In this document: piece after piece, positions 48,460 through 58,452 of the stretch
How positions within the stretch are numbered: the first letter of the stretch is position 1
How the letters are laid out: every line of letters starts with the position of its first letter
From: Paracoccaceae bacterium
GTDB lineage: Bacteria > Pseudomonadota > Alphaproteobacteria > Rhodobacterales > Rhodobacteraceae
Reading direction: 5' to 3'
NCBI GenBank assembly: GCA_028284705.1
Contig: JANQRE010000015.1
Span: 23,501 to 87,500, forward strand
DNA: 64,000 nt
Program-made: the position numbers and the translations under genes
The notes under the pieces: generated by a model
Databases searched by the model: none
Told to the model about the DNA's origin: nothing
Seen by the model: only the letters and a program-made list of their open reading frames with translations

Positions 48460-48966
48460 ATGGCCGAGATCAAAGACCCCGAAAACACCATTCTGATGGA
48501 GCTGAAAGACGGTACAGTCACCATTGAACTCCTGCCGGATGTGGCGCCGGAACATTGCACGCGCATGAAGGAACTGGCGCGCGAAGGGGCCTATGACAAT
48601 GTGTGCTTTCATCGGGTGATAGACGGGTTCATGGCGCAAACGGGCGATGTTGAACATGGCGACATGGAAGATGGTTTCAACATCCGCATGGCCGGCACTG
48701 GCGGGTCTGACAAACCCGATCTGCCCTCGGAGTTTTCCAAACTGCCCCATGCGCGGGGCACGCTTGGCGCAGCGCGCTCGGCCAATCCGAACTCGGCCAA
48801 TTCGCAATTCTTCATTAATTTCAAAGACAACGATTTTCTGAACGGCCAATACACCGTTTATGGCCGGGTGATCGAGGGCATGGAGCATGTGGATGCCATC
48901 GCGCGCGGCGAGCCGCCGATGAATCCGGACCGGATGATCTCTGTGAAAGTGGCCGCCGATGCGTAA
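48460..48966 (+). CDS. ppiB: Peptidyl-prolyl cis-trans isomerase, cyclophilin type (cytosolic)
   Basis: 168 aa. The cyclophilin core shows FHRVIDGFMAQTGDVEHG (active-site Arg and Phe), NSANSQFFINFKDNDFLNGQYTVYGRVIEGM. No signal peptide, so cytosolic. AGGAG is just upstream of ATG 48460. Its last 8 bases overlap the start of a second, exported cyclophilin, indicating a tandem pair. Confidence 0.95.
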   Translation: MAEIKDPENTILMELKDGTVTIELLPDVAPEHCTRMKELAREGAYDNVCFHRVIDGFMAQTGDVEHGDMEDGFNIRMAGTGGSDKPDLPSEFSKLPHARGTLGAARSANPNSANSQFFINFKDNDFLNGQYTVYGRVIEGMEHVDAIARGEPPMNPDRMISVKVAADA

Positions 48967-49507
48967 CCTGGTTCTCGCGGCGCTTCTCGCCTCTGGCCCG
49001 GCCTTTGCCGGCGGGATCGAAATTGACGTCCAAGGCGCCCATACCAGCGGGACGATCAAGATTGACCTTCTGGAAGATGTCGCTCCGAACCACGCCGCCC
49101 GGATCACCCAACTGGCCGAAGAGGGCTTCTACAACGAGGTCTATTTCCACCGGGTGATCGACGGGTTCATGGCCCAGACGGGTGATGGTGAATTTGGCAA
49201 GGTCGGCGGCGCGGTGGAACGGGCAGGCACCGGCGGATCCTCCTACGATGACCTCGGCGCGGAGTTTTCCGATGTCCCATTCGAGCGGGGTGTTGTCGGC
49301 ATGGCCCGTTCGCAAAACCCGGATTCAGCCAACTCGCAATTCTTCATCATGTTCGCCGAAGGCGCGTTCCTGAACGGGCAATATACCGTCGTGGGTCGCG
49401 TGACCGAGGGGCTGGAAGTGCTCGACAACATCAAGCGCGGCGACAGCAGCACGCTCAGGATCACCGGCGAGCCGGACAAGATGGTCGCTGTTCGGGTAAC
49501 CGAATAA
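48959..49507 (+). CDS. Peptidyl-prolyl cis-trans isomerase, cyclophilin type (exported)
   Basis: 182 aa. The first 18 residues (MRNLVLAALLASGPAFAG) are a signal peptide, so this copy works in the periplasm. The core repeats the partner's motifs: FHRVIDGFMAQTGDGEFGKV and NSANSQFFIMFAEGAFLNGQYTVVGRV. The 8-base overlap with the cytosolic cyclophilin shows the two arose by duplication with one gaining export, as in other roseobacters. Confidence 0.93.
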   Translation: MRNLVLAALLASGPAFAGGIEIDVQGAHTSGTIKIDLLEDVAPNHAARITQLAEEGFYNEVYFHRVIDGFMAQTGDGEFGKVGGAVERAGTGGSSYDDLGAEFSDVPFERGVVGMARSQNPDSANSQFFIMFAEGAFLNGQYTVVGRVTEGLEVLDNIKRGDSSTLRITGEPDKMVAVRVTE

Positions 49508-49543
49508 GGGGGCTTTCGGCCTGCTTTGCAGGACCGACCCGGC

Positions 49544-49590
49544 TGGGGCGCTGCCCCAGACCCCGGAGTATTTTAGCCAGAATGAAGCAG
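49544..49590. repeat. Rhodobacterales-type intergenic palindromic element
   Basis: TGGGGCGCTGCCCCA (49544-49558) is a 6-3-6 palindrome followed by GACCCCGGAGTATTTTAGCC and AATGAAGC. Elements of this form are common after genes in this order (recall). The stretch 49508-49680 has this, a CCTGC/GCAGG hairpin and the next gene's ribosome site, but no gene. Confidence 0.6.
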
Positions 49591-49680
49591 GCTCGCGATT
49601 CATAAAGCTTCCGTGAGGCGGGATGGACCTGCCGCGTTGCGGCGGGGCAAGCTTGCCGCAGCCTCATGAAAGGATCTGTG

Positions 49681-50637
49681 ATGCGACTGCTTTTGGCCGC
49701 TTTGGTGCTTGTCTTCAGCCATACATGGGCACTGGCGAACCCGTTTCTGACGGCGCAATGGCCGAATACCGATTTCGACAAACGCACGGTCGAGCTGTCG
49801 GAGATCATCTCGGGCGGGCCGGGTAAAGACGGGATTCCGGCGGTTCATAACCCCAGTTTCCTCCCGGTCGGGAAAGAAACCCGCATTGATCCGCGGGAGC
49901 CTGTGCTGACGGTTGAGATGGCGGGCGAGGTGCCCCGCGCCTATCCGATCCGCTATTTTATGGTGCATGAGATCGTCAATGACGTGGTGGGTGGCGTGCC
50001 GATTGCCGTCACCTTCTGCCCCTTGTGCAATTCTGGCGCGGTGTTTGACAGGCGGGTGGGGGACCGGGTTTTGAGCTTCGGTGTCTCAGGCAATCTGCGC
50101 CATTCAGACATGGTGATGTATGACCGCGAGACCGAAAGCTGGTGGCAGCAGGCCATCGGCGAGGCGATTGTGGGCGATCTGTCAGGCACCAAACTGACAC
50201 ATCTGCCAAGCTGGATGGAAAGCTGGGAAGAGTTTCGGAAACGTAACCCCGAAGGCATGGTCCTCGATGCACCGAACCCGCGCTTTGGCTACGGTCGCAA
50301 TCCGTATGTCCGCTATGACAGCTCCCGGCGGCCGTTCCTGTTTTCTGGCGAATTGCCGTTGGACGGCGTCGATCCGATGGAACGCGTTGTTCGGGTCGGT
50401 GACCGGGCCTGGCCAATGACCCGGATCGGTGAGGAACAGCGCATCGAAGAGAATGGCGTCGTGCTGACCTGGGAGGGCACACAAGCCTCAGCGCTCGACA
50501 CTGCACGGATCGGCAAAGGCCGCGAAGTCGGCACGATCCGCGTGCGAGATACGCAAGGGCGCGACGTTGTACATGATGTGATGTTCGCCTTTGCCTTTCA
50601 CGCCTTCTGGCCAAACGGCCATTGGAACCTGAACTGA
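49681..50637 (+). CDS. DUF3179 domain-containing exported protein
   Basis: 318 aa. A signal peptide (MRLLLAALVLVFSHTWALA) leads into the DUF3179 domain with GGVPIAVTFCPLCNSGAVFDRRV, GNLRHSDMVMYDRETESWWQQ and LTHLPSW. The CPLC pair is conserved. Function not known. ATG 49681 is preceded by AAAGGATC; an in-frame ATG at 49666 adds five residues. Its 3' end overlaps the convergent GNAT gene by 40 bases. Confidence 0.87.
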   Translation: MRLLLAALVLVFSHTWALANPFLTAQWPNTDFDKRTVELSEIISGGPGKDGIPAVHNPSFLPVGKETRIDPREPVLTVEMAGEVPRAYPIRYFMVHEIVNDVVGGVPIAVTFCPLCNSGAVFDRRVGDRVLSFGVSGNLRHSDMVMYDRETESWWQQAIGEAIVGDLSGTKLTHLPSWMESWEEFRKRNPEGMVLDAPNPRFGYGRNPYVRYDSSRRPFLFSGELPLDGVDPMERVVRVGDRAWPMTRIGEEQRIEENGVVLTWEGTQASALDTARIGKGREVGTIRVRDTQGRDVVHDVMFAFAFHAFWPNGHWNLN

Positions 50638-51449
50638 CGCAAAGCCTCTGACAGGACGGGTGCGGCCATCCATGTACCGCCCAATTGGCGTGTGCTGGCA
50701 CCGGTTCCGAGTTTGAAGCGGGCGAGACCCGGCGCATGGTCGGTTTCGATGGTGCCGAGGTCGAGACGCGTGACGCCCTGATTCCGAAAGTGCCGCACGG
50801 CGCGCCAGAGCATCGCGCGATGGGCGTTGAGCCGCCGCGCTGTGTCGCTGGCGTAAGCGATCTGATAGGTCGCGACCGGCCCATGGCGCAGGAAGGCCAT
50901 CGCCGCTATTGGCAGGCCGTCTTTGTGGGTCTCGACCATGAGCGTGTCGCGCGGATGTAATTGCGCCCAACTGGTTGTCACCCATTGAGGCATGCCGCGA
51001 TAGCCCTTGGTGCGGGCATTACGCTGATCCGTCCGGTAGAGCCAGTGATCGGCTTCGGTCGGGGCGTTGGTCAACGTAATCACCATGCGCGCCTCTTCAG
51101 CACGACGAAGCTGGTTGCGCCACTTGCCCGAAAGGCGTCTTCGGAGGATGGGAAGTTCAGGTGAAATGTCCCATTCCGCGACTGTGGCGGGGGTGAAGAT
51201 CGGCATATAGCCCGCTGATTTCAAACCGAAAGGCAGCGTGCGATCCGGCGTGATCAGGCGCAGCGCTGACCGCAGTTGTGGCACGTCAATCAACTCGCTC
51301 GAGGCGCGGGAGGCGAGACTGACCGTCAGACCCGCGATGCGCCGTCTGATCGCTAGCCCGCCCGGCAAATGTAGCACATCGCGCCTGGCAGCGCGCAGGC
51401 ACGCCGCGAAATGCGGGTGTTGCTGCAATGGGCGGATCAGCTCTGACAT
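50598..51449 (-). CDS. GNAT/FemAB-like acyltransferase
   Basis: 283 aa. The C-terminal half (about 120-275) has the FemAB/GNAT-type fold seen in IAAMAFLRHGPVATYQIAYASDTARRLNAHRAMLWRAVRHF and RLDLGTIET; the N-terminal part is poorly conserved. It may transfer an amino acid or acyl group to an envelope molecule (inference only). Overlaps the convergent DUF3179 gene by 40 bases. Divergent from the 41-aa ORF by 47 bases. Confidence 0.78.
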   Translation of the reverse strand: MSELIRPLQQHPHFAACLRAARRDVLHLPGGLAIRRRIAGLTVSLASRASSELIDVPQLRSALRLITPDRTLPFGLKSAGYMPIFTPATVAEWDISPELPILRRRLSGKWRNQLRRAEEARMVITLTNAPTEADHWLYRTDQRNARTKGYRGMPQWVTTSWAQLHPRDTLMVETHKDGLPIAAMAFLRHGPVATYQIAYASDTARRLNAHRAMLWRAVRHFRNQGVTRLDLGTIETDHAPGLARFKLGTGASTRQLGGTWMAAPVLSEALRQFRFQWPFGQKA

Positions 51450-51496
51450 GACCCGGATTAACCACGGTTTTACCTAAGGCAGTGTTAAATAGGGCC

Positions 51497-51622
51497 ATGA
51501 AAGCTGAAAATTCGATTCAGGGCGTGTCTGCTCCGGCACCGCGCCCGACTTGGCAAGCCGCGATGCTTGTCGCCTTTGCGGTTGCAATCCCCGTTTATGT
51601 TGTTCTGGCCCTATCCTTTTAG
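51497..51622 (+). CDS. Single-pass small membrane protein (41 aa)
   Basis: The frame encodes a polar N-terminus with APAPRP then one hydrophobic helix (about 20-41, [19 protein letters not shown]) to the end. ATG 51497 is preceded by AGGGCC. Stop TAG overlaps the tyrS stop in TTAG. Too short for most gene callers, yet with a clean helix and tight packing between two genes. Function unknown. Confidence 0.6.
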   Translation: MKAENSIQGVSAPAPRPTWQAAMLVAFAVAIPVYVVLALSF

Positions 51623-52869
51623 TCGAGTGTCACCAGCGCGTGGCGCTTTTTGCCAGCGCTGAGTTTGATCGGCTCGCTCAGCTCGGACGCAGTGATGAAG
51701 GTGCCCGCATCTGTCAGCGGCGCATCGTTCATCCGTGCGCCGTTTTCGGCGATCAGACGTTTGGCCTCCTTGCCAGAGCCCACCAGACCCGAGCGCACCA
51801 GAAGCTGCACGACGGAAATCCCATCACCAAGATCGTCTGAAGACAGCGCGAGGGTCGGCAGATCATCCCCGACGCCGCCTTTCTCGAAGACCTCACGCGC
51901 GGTTTCTTCCGCCGCGGCGGCTGCATCGGCCCCGTGCAGAAGCGTCGTGACCTCATTGGCGAGACGGACTTTAGCCTCGTTGATTTCGGACCCTTCCAAC
52001 GCGCCGAGACGATCGCATTCGTCAATCGGCAATTCGGTGAACATCCGCAGGAACTTGCCCACATCGGCATCATCGACATTGCGCCACCACTGCCAGAAAC
52101 CATAGGCGGGCATCATGTCTTCGTTCAGCCAGATCGCACCGTCCGCAGATTTGCCCATTTTCTTGCCGTCAGAGCGGGTGACAAGCGGCGTGGTGAGCCC
52201 ATAGGCATCGCGTGCCACGACGCGACGGATCAGGTCCGCGCCGGAGACGATATTGCCCCATTGATCCGAGCCACCCATCTGCAGGATGCAGCCATAACGG
52301 CGGTTCAGCTCCAGAAAATCATAGGCCTGCAGCAGCATGTAGTTGAACTCGATGAAGCTGAGCGCCTGTTCCCGGTCCAGCCGCGATTTCACGCTCTCAA
52401 AGGCCAGCAAGCGATTGATCGTGAAGTGTTTTCCGATATCGCGCAGAAAATCGATGTAGCCCAGCTTGTCGAGCCAATCGGCATTGTTGACCAGCGGCGA
52501 GTCCGTGGGTCCATCGCCATAGGTGATGAAGTTGGAAAAGACCTGACGGATGCCCTCCGCATTGGCGTTGATCTGCTCGACCGACAGGATTTTGCGCATC
52601 TCATCCTTGCCGGAGGGATCGCCCACCTTGGTCGTGCCGCCGCCCATCAAGGTGATCGGACGATGTCCGGTCTTCTGCATCCATCTGAGCAGCATGATCT
52701 GCACCAGATTGCCGATATGAAGCGATGTGGCGGTCAGATCGAAGCCGATATACCCCGTGACCGTGCCCGCACGGAACTTCTCGTCGAGCCCTTCGAGATC
52801 AGTGCAATCGGCCAGGAAGCCGCGTTGCGTGATTTCGTGCAGAAAGTCGGATTTCGGCGTGTATGTCAT
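51619..52869 (-). CDS. tyrS: Tyrosyl-tRNA synthetase
   Basis: 416 aa class I synthetase. Motifs are [20 protein letters not shown] (HIGH-like), [10 protein letters not shown], and the KMSKS-like [16 protein letters not shown]. An S4-like RNA-binding domain closes the protein ([28 protein letters not shown]). Start ATG 52869 (MTYTPKSDF) is the family start; the frame extends upstream into the anmK 5' region without support. Divergent from anmK with 61 bases between. Confidence 0.96.
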   Translation of the reverse strand: MTYTPKSDFLHEITQRGFLADCTDLEGLDEKFRAGTVTGYIGFDLTATSLHIGNLVQIMLLRWMQKTGHRPITLMGGGTTKVGDPSGKDEMRKILSVEQINANAEGIRQVFSNFITYGDGPTDSPLVNNADWLDKLGYIDFLRDIGKHFTINRLLAFESVKSRLDREQALSFIEFNYMLLQAYDFLELNRRYGCILQMGGSDQWGNIVSGADLIRRVVARDAYGLTTPLVTRSDGKKMGKSADGAIWLNEDMMPAYGFWQWWRNVDDADVGKFLRMFTELPIDECDRLGALEGSEINEAKVRLANEVTTLLHGADAAAAAEETAREVFEKGGVGDDLPTLALSSDDLGDGISVVQLLVRSGLVGSGKEAKRLIAENGARMNDAPLTDAGTFITASELSEPIKLSAGKKRHALVTLD

Positions 52870-52930
52870 AGCACTTGTCTTAGGCGTGGTTTGGGTCTCT
52901 ATAGTTGGGCCGAGAGCGAAGGGAAAGCCA

Positions 52931-54037
52931 TTGAAAATTGAAGCCCCCATATGGGCTCTGGGCGCGATGTCGGGCACCTCACTGGACGGGGTCGATGCTG
53001 CGATGTTGCGGAGCGATGGTGCGGTGATCAATGCGTTCGGGGACAGTCTCTATCGCGCCTATTCGGAGGAGGAGCGGGCTGTTTTGCGCGCCGCCTTAGG
53101 GGCGTGGCCGGGAGAGGACAGCGTTCAGGCGGCAACTGAAACCGTTGAGATCGCCCATGCAGAGCTGCTGTCACGGTTCAAAAAGGCCGAGATTGTTGGG
53201 TTTCATGGACAGACCGTTGCCCATGATCCGGAGAACGGGCGTACCCATCAGATCGGCGATGGTGCCGTCTTGGCGGAATTTCTCGGCAAGCCGGTCGTTT
53301 GGGATTTTCGTTCCGCCGATGTGGCACTTGGCGGGCAGGGGGCGCCGCTCGCACCGTTCTTCCACTACGCCTGCGCGCGATATTTGGGGCTGGAACGCCC
53401 TGTGGCGTTTCTCAACCTCGGTGGTGTGGGCAATATCACATTCGTTGATCCGCGCGTTGATTTGCCGGAGGCCGAGGGTGCCCTTCTGGCGTTTGATACC
53501 GGACCCGCGAACGCGCCGATGAATGATCTGGTGCAGCGTCGGCTGGGGCAGGCTTACGACCAGGACGGGGTTCTGGGGCTTGCCGGTAAGGTTGACGCGT
53601 CGGTCATCGATGCTTTCCTGCAGGCTCCGTATTTCTTCAAGATGCCCCCAAAATCGCTTGATCGAGATGACTTTTCGGAACTGGCAGATCAGGTCGCCGA
53701 TTTAACCGATGAAGATGCTGTGGCGACCCTGGGCGCTTGCGCGAGTGCCGGCGTTGCACGCGCGATGGAACATGCACCATCTGAGCCAGAGCGCGTGTTT
53801 GTGACGGGCGGTGGGCGCAAAAACCCTTACCTCATGACGCGTTTGAACGATGATCTAGCTGCCGAGATTGTCGATATTGATGAAACCGGGCTCGATGGCG
53901 ACATGCTTGAGGCACAGGCGTTTGCCTATCTTGCGGTGCGCGTGGCGCGGGGCTTGCCGACTTCCTGTCCATCCACGACCGGGGTTCGGGCGGCTGTCGG
54001 AGGAGGAGCAGTGTCTCGACCAGAGGGCAGGGTCTAG
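52931..54037 (+). CDS. anmK: Anhydro-N-acetylmuramic acid kinase
   Basis: 368 aa. It phosphorylates and opens 1,6-anhydro-MurNAc for cell wall recycling. The ATPase-fold motifs are [18 protein letters not shown] (residues 10-27), [28 protein letters not shown] and [17 protein letters not shown] 52931 is the likely start: AAGGGA lies seven bases upstream and the frame then opens at the family N-terminus. The TAG stop overlaps the stop of the small minus-strand gene in CTAG. Confidence 0.93.
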   Translation: MKIEAPIWALGAMSGTSLDGVDAAMLRSDGAVINAFGDSLYRAYSEEERAVLRAALGAWPGEDSVQAATETVEIAHAELLSRFKKAEIVGFHGQTVAHDPENGRTHQIGDGAVLAEFLGKPVVWDFRSADVALGGQGAPLAPFFHYACARYLGLERPVAFLNLGGVGNITFVDPRVDLPEAEGALLAFDTGPANAPMNDLVQRRLGQAYDQDGVLGLAGKVDASVIDAFLQAPYFFKMPPKSLDRDDFSELADQVADLTDEDAVATLGACASAGVARAMEHAPSEPERVFVTGGGRKNPYLMTRLNDDLAAEIVDIDETGLDGDMLEAQAFAYLAVRVARGLPTSCPSTTGVRAAVGGGAVSRPEGRV

Positions 54038-54177
54038 CGCCAGAAGGCCAGATATTCCGTCAGTTCAATGAGTTTCCGACCCAGGAAGATATGCAAATCC
54101 CAGCCGAAGACAAACCAGTCGGCCAAAAGGATCACGGCAATGATGATCCCAAGCACAATCGCGATTTTGTTGGTCAC
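54034..54177 (-). CDS. Small membrane protein downstream of gap (47 aa)
   Basis: GTG 54177 lies 18 bases after the gap stop. The product ([20 protein letters not shown]..., ...[15 protein letters not shown]) has one hydrophobic helix (4-24) then a short basic/aromatic tail. GGAAGG lies 13 bases upstream. It is likely cotranscribed with gap. I recall similar short ORFs after gap in roseobacters but cannot check. The stop overlaps anmK in CTAG. Confidence 0.65.
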   Translation of the reverse strand: MTNKIAIVLGIIIAVILLADWFVFGWDLHIFLGRKLIELTEYLAFWR

Positions 54178-54195
54178 CCGAGTGACGCCTTCCGC

Positions 54196-55197
54196 CTATT
54201 GAAGGCGTCCCATGGCTGCGGCCACATCGGCCATGCGGCAGGAGAAGCCCCATTCATTGTCATACCAAGCCAATACCCGAACGGTACGACCGCCGACAAC
54301 CTTCGTCTGATCAGGCGCAAAAATTGATGAATAATTCGTGTGATTGAAGTCGATTGAAACCTTGGGCTCCGGATCATAGGCCAAAACCGCGCCCATATGG
54401 CCGGCAGCCGCCTCTTCAACAATCGCGTTCACGCTTTCCACCGTGACGCCTTTTTTGGCTTCAAAGGTCAGATCGACAGCAGAGACATTCGGTGTCGGCA
54501 CGCGCATTGCGGTGCCATCGAGCTTGCCTTCAAGCTCCGGCAACACCTCCCCAAGTGCTTTCGCGGCGCCTGTCGAGGTCGGGATCATCGCCATTGCGGC
54601 AGCACGGGCGCGGTACAGATCCTTGTGGCGACGGTCCAACGTCGGTTGGTCGCCTGTATAGGAGTGAATCGTCGTCATGATGCCACGCTCAATGCCGATG
54701 GCTTCGTGCAGCACTTTTGCAAGGGGGGCGAGACAGTTCGTGGTGCAGGAGCCGTTGGAGACGACACGGTTCGCAGGCTCCAGATCGCGATGGTTTACAC
54801 CGTAGACGATGGTTTTATCGACGTTTTTGGCAGGGGCCGAAATCAGAACCCGCTCAGCACCACGCTCCAGATGCACAGATGAGGCTTCCTTGGAGTTGAA
54901 CTTGCCGGTGCATTCCAGAACCACGTCAATGCCCTGCCAATCGAGCTCTGATGGGTCATAGGTGGAGAACACTTTCATCGGGCCGCGACCCAAATCCATC
55001 GTGTCGCCCGCCACTTTCACATCCTGACCAAAGCGGCCATGCACCGAGTCGTATTTCAGAAGATGCGCGTTGGTCTCAATCGGCCCCGTGGCATTGATCG
55101 CCACAACCTGAACGTCGTTGCGTCCGCTCTCGGCAATATGTGCCAATGTACAGCGCCCGATGCGCCCAAATCCATTGATCGCGACTGTGGTGGTCAT
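54196..55197 (-). CDS. gap: Glyceraldehyde-3-phosphate dehydrogenase, type I
   Basis: 333 aa. NAD fold INGFGRIGRCTLAHI at the start, catalytic Cys in NGSCTTNCLAPLAKVL (about 150), catalytic His in HSYTGDQPTLD, and the substrate region PTSTGAAKALGEVLPELEGK. Enzyme of glycolysis/gluconeogenesis, cytosolic. Two TGTTAGCG boxes lie upstream and match a central-carbon regulator site. Followed by a 47-aa membrane protein gene. Confidence 0.97.
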   Translation of the reverse strand: MTTTVAINGFGRIGRCTLAHIAESGRNDVQVVAINATGPIETNAHLLKYDSVHGRFGQDVKVAGDTMDLGRGPMKVFSTYDPSELDWQGIDVVLECTGKFNSKEASSVHLERGAERVLISAPAKNVDKTIVYGVNHRDLEPANRVVSNGSCTTNCLAPLAKVLHEAIGIERGIMTTIHSYTGDQPTLDRRHKDLYRARAAAMAMIPTSTGAAKALGEVLPELEGKLDGTAMRVPTPNVSAVDLTFEAKKGVTVESVNAIVEEAAAGHMGAVLAYDPEPKVSIDFNHTNYSSIFAPDQTKVVGGRTVRVLAWYDNEWGFSCRMADVAAAMGRLQ

Positions 55198-55291
55198 GCC
55201 TGTTCTCCGTCTACCGCCCCTGAGGGTCGTATAGACGGGTGCAGAGATTCTGAAAAGCCAAGGCTAGTCAGAAATCACATAAAAATCAGTG

Positions 55292-55347
55292 TGTTAGCGT
55301 TAACAGTCGCGCCGACGTCACAGGCCTCGAGACTGTTAGCGCAACCA
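55292..55347 (-). promoter_or_regulatory. Pair of TGTTAGCG boxes upstream of gap (CceR-like)
   Basis: TGTTAGCGTTAACA (55292-55305) and TGTTAGCGCAACCA (55334-55347), 42 bases apart. The first is nearly palindromic and matches, from memory, the motif of the LacI-family regulator CceR that controls central carbon genes including gap in Rhodobacterales. They lie 95-150 bases before the gap start. Confidence 0.6.
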
Positions 55348-55357
55348 ATGCCCGCGG

Positions 55358-55741
55358 CTAGGCGGCGTCGGGTTTCAGCGATTCTGCGATCGATTCTGCG
55401 CGCGCTGCGATCTCGGCGAGACTGTCGGTCACCGAGTCGGGAATAACGGCCACTTCAACGGTCTCCGGCGGTGCGCTTTCGGCTGAGGAGAGGTCACGCT
55501 CCAGCGCAGCAATCCGGCCTTCTGCGGAGCGCAGTTCTTCCTCAAGCCCCGCGGTTTTATCGGCAAGCATAAGGCCCGCCATCAGTAGCATGCGCGCTTC
55601 GGGCATGCGCCCGATCTGATCGGCCAGCACCTGTGCTTCGTTATCCAAGAGCTTCGCCGCTGATTGAAGGAAATGCTCTTCGCCGGTCTGGCATGCCACC
55701 TGGAAGATGCGGCCACCGATCTCGATATTCACTTCGGGCAT
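55358..55741 (-). CDS. zapA: Cell division protein ZapA
   Basis: 127 aa. The N-terminal ZapA domain (MPEVNIEIGGRIFQVACQTGEEHFLQSAAKLLDNEAQ) and long C-terminal helix (about 60-90) are typical; the tail is rich in Ala/Glu and longer than in E. coli. ZapA bundles FtsZ at the division site. It follows a coiled-coil gene by 3 bases, and the two read outward from tkt. Confidence 0.9.
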   Translation of the reverse strand: MPEVNIEIGGRIFQVACQTGEEHFLQSAAKLLDNEAQVLADQIGRMPEARMLLMAGLMLADKTAGLEEELRSAEGRIAALERDLSSAESAPPETVEVAVIPDSVTDSLAEIAARAESIAESLKPDAA

Positions 55742-55744
55742 GGG

Positions 55745-56194
55745 TCAGGCCTCCTTCACGATGGGGGCCAGTTCGGCCAGAATTTCGTCCAACTCCGCCC
55801 GGTCGGCGGCGCGGGCGGCGCGCAATTGATCCAGTTCTGCCATCACACTCGCATCTGCAGCACCAGTGTCGCCATTGCGCAGTTTCGTGTTGTTGTCCTG
55901 CAAAGCCGCAACCACCTCTTCGAGGCGCTTGTTCTCGCTTTCAAGGAGTTGCAGCCGCTCTGTCATGCGGATCACCCGGGTCTCTAGCCGTTCGATCCGG
56001 GCCACATGTTTCTCTCGGCTGTTCACAAGGCGCGCATTGGTGGCGCGCTCGATCTCCAGCTCCTCCTGCAGATCCACATCGCCTTCCGCGACCGCTGGCA
56101 TGGCCGCCAGCGCGGCGTCCTTCGCCTCTATTCCTTTGGATATCGCGTCCAGCGCAGCGGTGATGCGCTGTTCAAACTCAGAAATTTCTGCCAC
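55745..56194 (-). CDS. Coiled-coil protein cotranscribed with zapA
   Basis: 149 aa. MAEISEFEQRITAALDAISKGIE leads into an uninterrupted coiled coil (about 40-130; LEIERATNARLVNSREKH, LETRVIRMTERLQLLESENK). No domain is recognised. GTG 56194 with AAGGGGG upstream is my start; an opening back to 56398 lacks support. Three bases to zapA and the coiled-coil form suggest a ZapB-like division partner (inference). Confidence 0.72.
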   Translation of the reverse strand: MAEISEFEQRITAALDAISKGIEAKDAALAAMPAVAEGDVDLQEELEIERATNARLVNSREKHVARIERLETRVIRMTERLQLLESENKRLEEVVAALQDNNTKLRNGDTGAADASVMAELDQLRAARAADRAELDEILAELAPIVKEA

Positions 56195-56421
56195 GGAAGC
56201 CCCCTTTGATCCCGGTCGTCTTTTTGCAGGCTCATTCTCACTGTCTAGAATCGCGCTGCAACCCCTGCGGACCACTTTAACCAAGCTTTTAGGTGATTTC
56301 GCCCCCTTTCGGCGCGAAGTTGCGAAATCGCGCCGTCCCGCTCTGCAAGGCTGCTTGAACTTCGTGCCCTGACTGCTATCACCGCAGACACCATTCACAA
56401 GACAACCTAGGGGGCAGGATC

Positions 56422-58437
56422 TTGGACATCAAAGCGCTGCGCGAGGCAAACCCTGAGCATTGGATGAAGGCTTGCGCGATCCGGACATTGACACTTGATG
56501 CAGTGGCGGCGGCCAATTCGGGGCATTCGGGCATGCCCATGGGGATGGCAGATGTCGCAACCGTGCTGTTCGAGAAGCATCTGAAATTTGATGCGTCTGC
56601 GCCGGATTGGCCGGACCGGGATCGGTTCATCCTGTCCGCTGGTCATGGCTCGATGCTGCTTTATTCCCTGCTTTATCTGACCGGCTACAAGGATATGACG
56701 CTGGAAGAGGTGAAAAACTTTCGCCAACTCGGCTCCAAAACCGCCGGTCACCCTGAATATGGCCATGCCAAGGGCATCGAGACGACAACCGGACCCTTGG
56801 GGCAGGGCATCGCGAACTCAGTCGGCTTTGCACTGGCCGAGGAAGTGCAGCGCGCGCGGTTTGGCAAGAAAATCGTGGATCACCACACCTACGTGATCGC
56901 GGGCGACGGTTGCTTGATGGAAGGGGTGAGCCAGGAAGCGATTGGCCTGGCCGGTAAGCATGAGTTGGGGCGTCTGATCGTCTTCTGGGACAACAACAAT
57001 ATCACCATCGACGGCACCGTGGAGCTGTCCGACAAGACCGATCAGGTTCAACGCTTCAAAGCCTCGGGCTGGCATGTGCAAGAGATCGACGGGCATGACC
57101 CGGACGCAATTGACACGGCCATTGCGAAGGCCAAGAAGACGCGGCGACCCTCGATGATCGCCTGCAAAACCCATATCGCTTTGGGCTCCTCCGCGCAGGA
57201 CACCTCCAAAGGCCATGGCGCGCTGACCGATGCGCAGCTGATCGAGGACACGAAAGCGGCCTATGGTTGGAATTACGGACCATTTGAGGTGCCCGAAGAC
57301 GTGAAATCCGCCTGGGAGAAGATCGGCAAACGCGGCACGCAGGAACGCAAGGATTGGGAGACGCGGCTCTTGTCGCTCTCGACTGGACGGCAGAAAGAGT
57401 TTGGCCGGATCATCGAAGGCGATGTGCCGAAGAAGCTCTCCGCGACCATCAAGGCGCTGAAAAAGCAAATTTCCGAAACCGCGCCGAAGGTGGCGACCCG
57501 CAAAGCCTCGGAAATGGCGCTGGAAGTGATCAACCCGATCATGCCGGAGACCTTTGGCGGGTCTGCTGACCTGACGGGCTCAAATAACACCAAAACCGGC
57601 GATCTGGGTGTGTTTTCGCCCGACAATCGCAAGGGTCGCTACATTTATTACGGCGTGCGTGAGCATGGCATGGCTGCTGCGATGAATGGCATGGTTTTGC
57701 ACGGTGGAACAAAGGCTTATGGCGGGACATTCATGTGTTTCACCGATTATGCGCGCGGTGCGATGCGGCTATCTGCCCTGATGGGCGTGCCCGCCACCTA
57801 TGTGATGACGCACGACTCGATTGGCCTCGGCGAAGATGGCCCGACCCACCAGCCGGTGGAGCATCTGGCGCTCCTGCGCGCGACACCGAATATGAACGTG
57901 TTCCGGCCGGCCGATGCTGTGGAAACGGCGGAGGCCTGGGAGATGGCGCTGTCGTCGAAATCGACACCATCGGTTCTGTCGCTGACCCGTCAGGGCATCC
58001 CGACGGTGCGTACCGATCACACCTTGCGCAATGAGGTGTCGAAGGGCGCGTATGTGCTGGCCGAAGCCGACAGCAAACGGCGGGCGATCCTGCTGGCCAC
58101 CGGCTCTGAGGTCTCCGTCGCGATGGAGGCCAAGCAGTTGCTGGAGCAACAGGGGATCGGCACCAGAGTGGTCTCAATGCCCTGTTGGGAGCTGTTCGAA
58201 GCTCAGGAGGAAAAATACCGCCGCAAGGTGCTGCCTGCCGGACCGGTGCGCGTGGCGGTCGAGGCCGGCGTGCGCCATGGCTGGGATCGCTGGCTTCTGG
58301 GCGAGCGCGGCAAGGAGGCGAAGGCGGGTTTTGTCGGCATGGACAGTTTCGGCGCCTCCGCACCCGCGGGTGAGCTCTTCACGCATTTCGGCATCACCGC
58401 TGAAAACACCGTCTCGGCGGTCAAAGCGCTACTCTAG
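56422..58437 (+). CDS. tkt: Transketolase
   Basis: 671 aa thiamine-diphosphate enzyme of the pentose phosphate and Calvin pathways. TPP motif [21 protein letters not shown] with the N at FWDNNN; the pyrimidine domain has [22 protein letters not shown]; the C-terminal part carries [15 protein letters not shown] 56422 is the likely start (GGGGGCAGGAT upstream), giving the normal [21 protein letters not shown]. An inverted GATTTCGC/GCGAAATC pair (56295-56329) sits in the leader region. Confidence 0.95.
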   Translation: MDIKALREANPEHWMKACAIRTLTLDAVAAANSGHSGMPMGMADVATVLFEKHLKFDASAPDWPDRDRFILSAGHGSMLLYSLLYLTGYKDMTLEEVKNFRQLGSKTAGHPEYGHAKGIETTTGPLGQGIANSVGFALAEEVQRARFGKKIVDHHTYVIAGDGCLMEGVSQEAIGLAGKHELGRLIVFWDNNNITIDGTVELSDKTDQVQRFKASGWHVQEIDGHDPDAIDTAIAKAKKTRRPSMIACKTHIALGSSAQDTSKGHGALTDAQLIEDTKAAYGWNYGPFEVPEDVKSAWEKIGKRGTQERKDWETRLLSLSTGRQKEFGRIIEGDVPKKLSATIKALKKQISETAPKVATRKASEMALEVINPIMPETFGGSADLTGSNNTKTGDLGVFSPDNRKGRYIYYGVREHGMAAAMNGMVLHGGTKAYGGTFMCFTDYARGAMRLSALMGVPATYVMTHDSIGLGEDGPTHQPVEHLALLRATPNMNVFRPADAVETAEAWEMALSSKSTPSVLSLTRQGIPTVRTDHTLRNEVSKGAYVLAEADSKRRAILLATGSEVSVAMEAKQLLEQQGIGTRVVSMPCWELFEAQEEKYRRKVLPAGPVRVAVEAGVRHGWDRWLLGERGKEAKAGFVGMDSFGASAPAGELFTHFGITAENTVSAVKALL

Positions 58438-58452
58438 TTACATTTCCAACGG

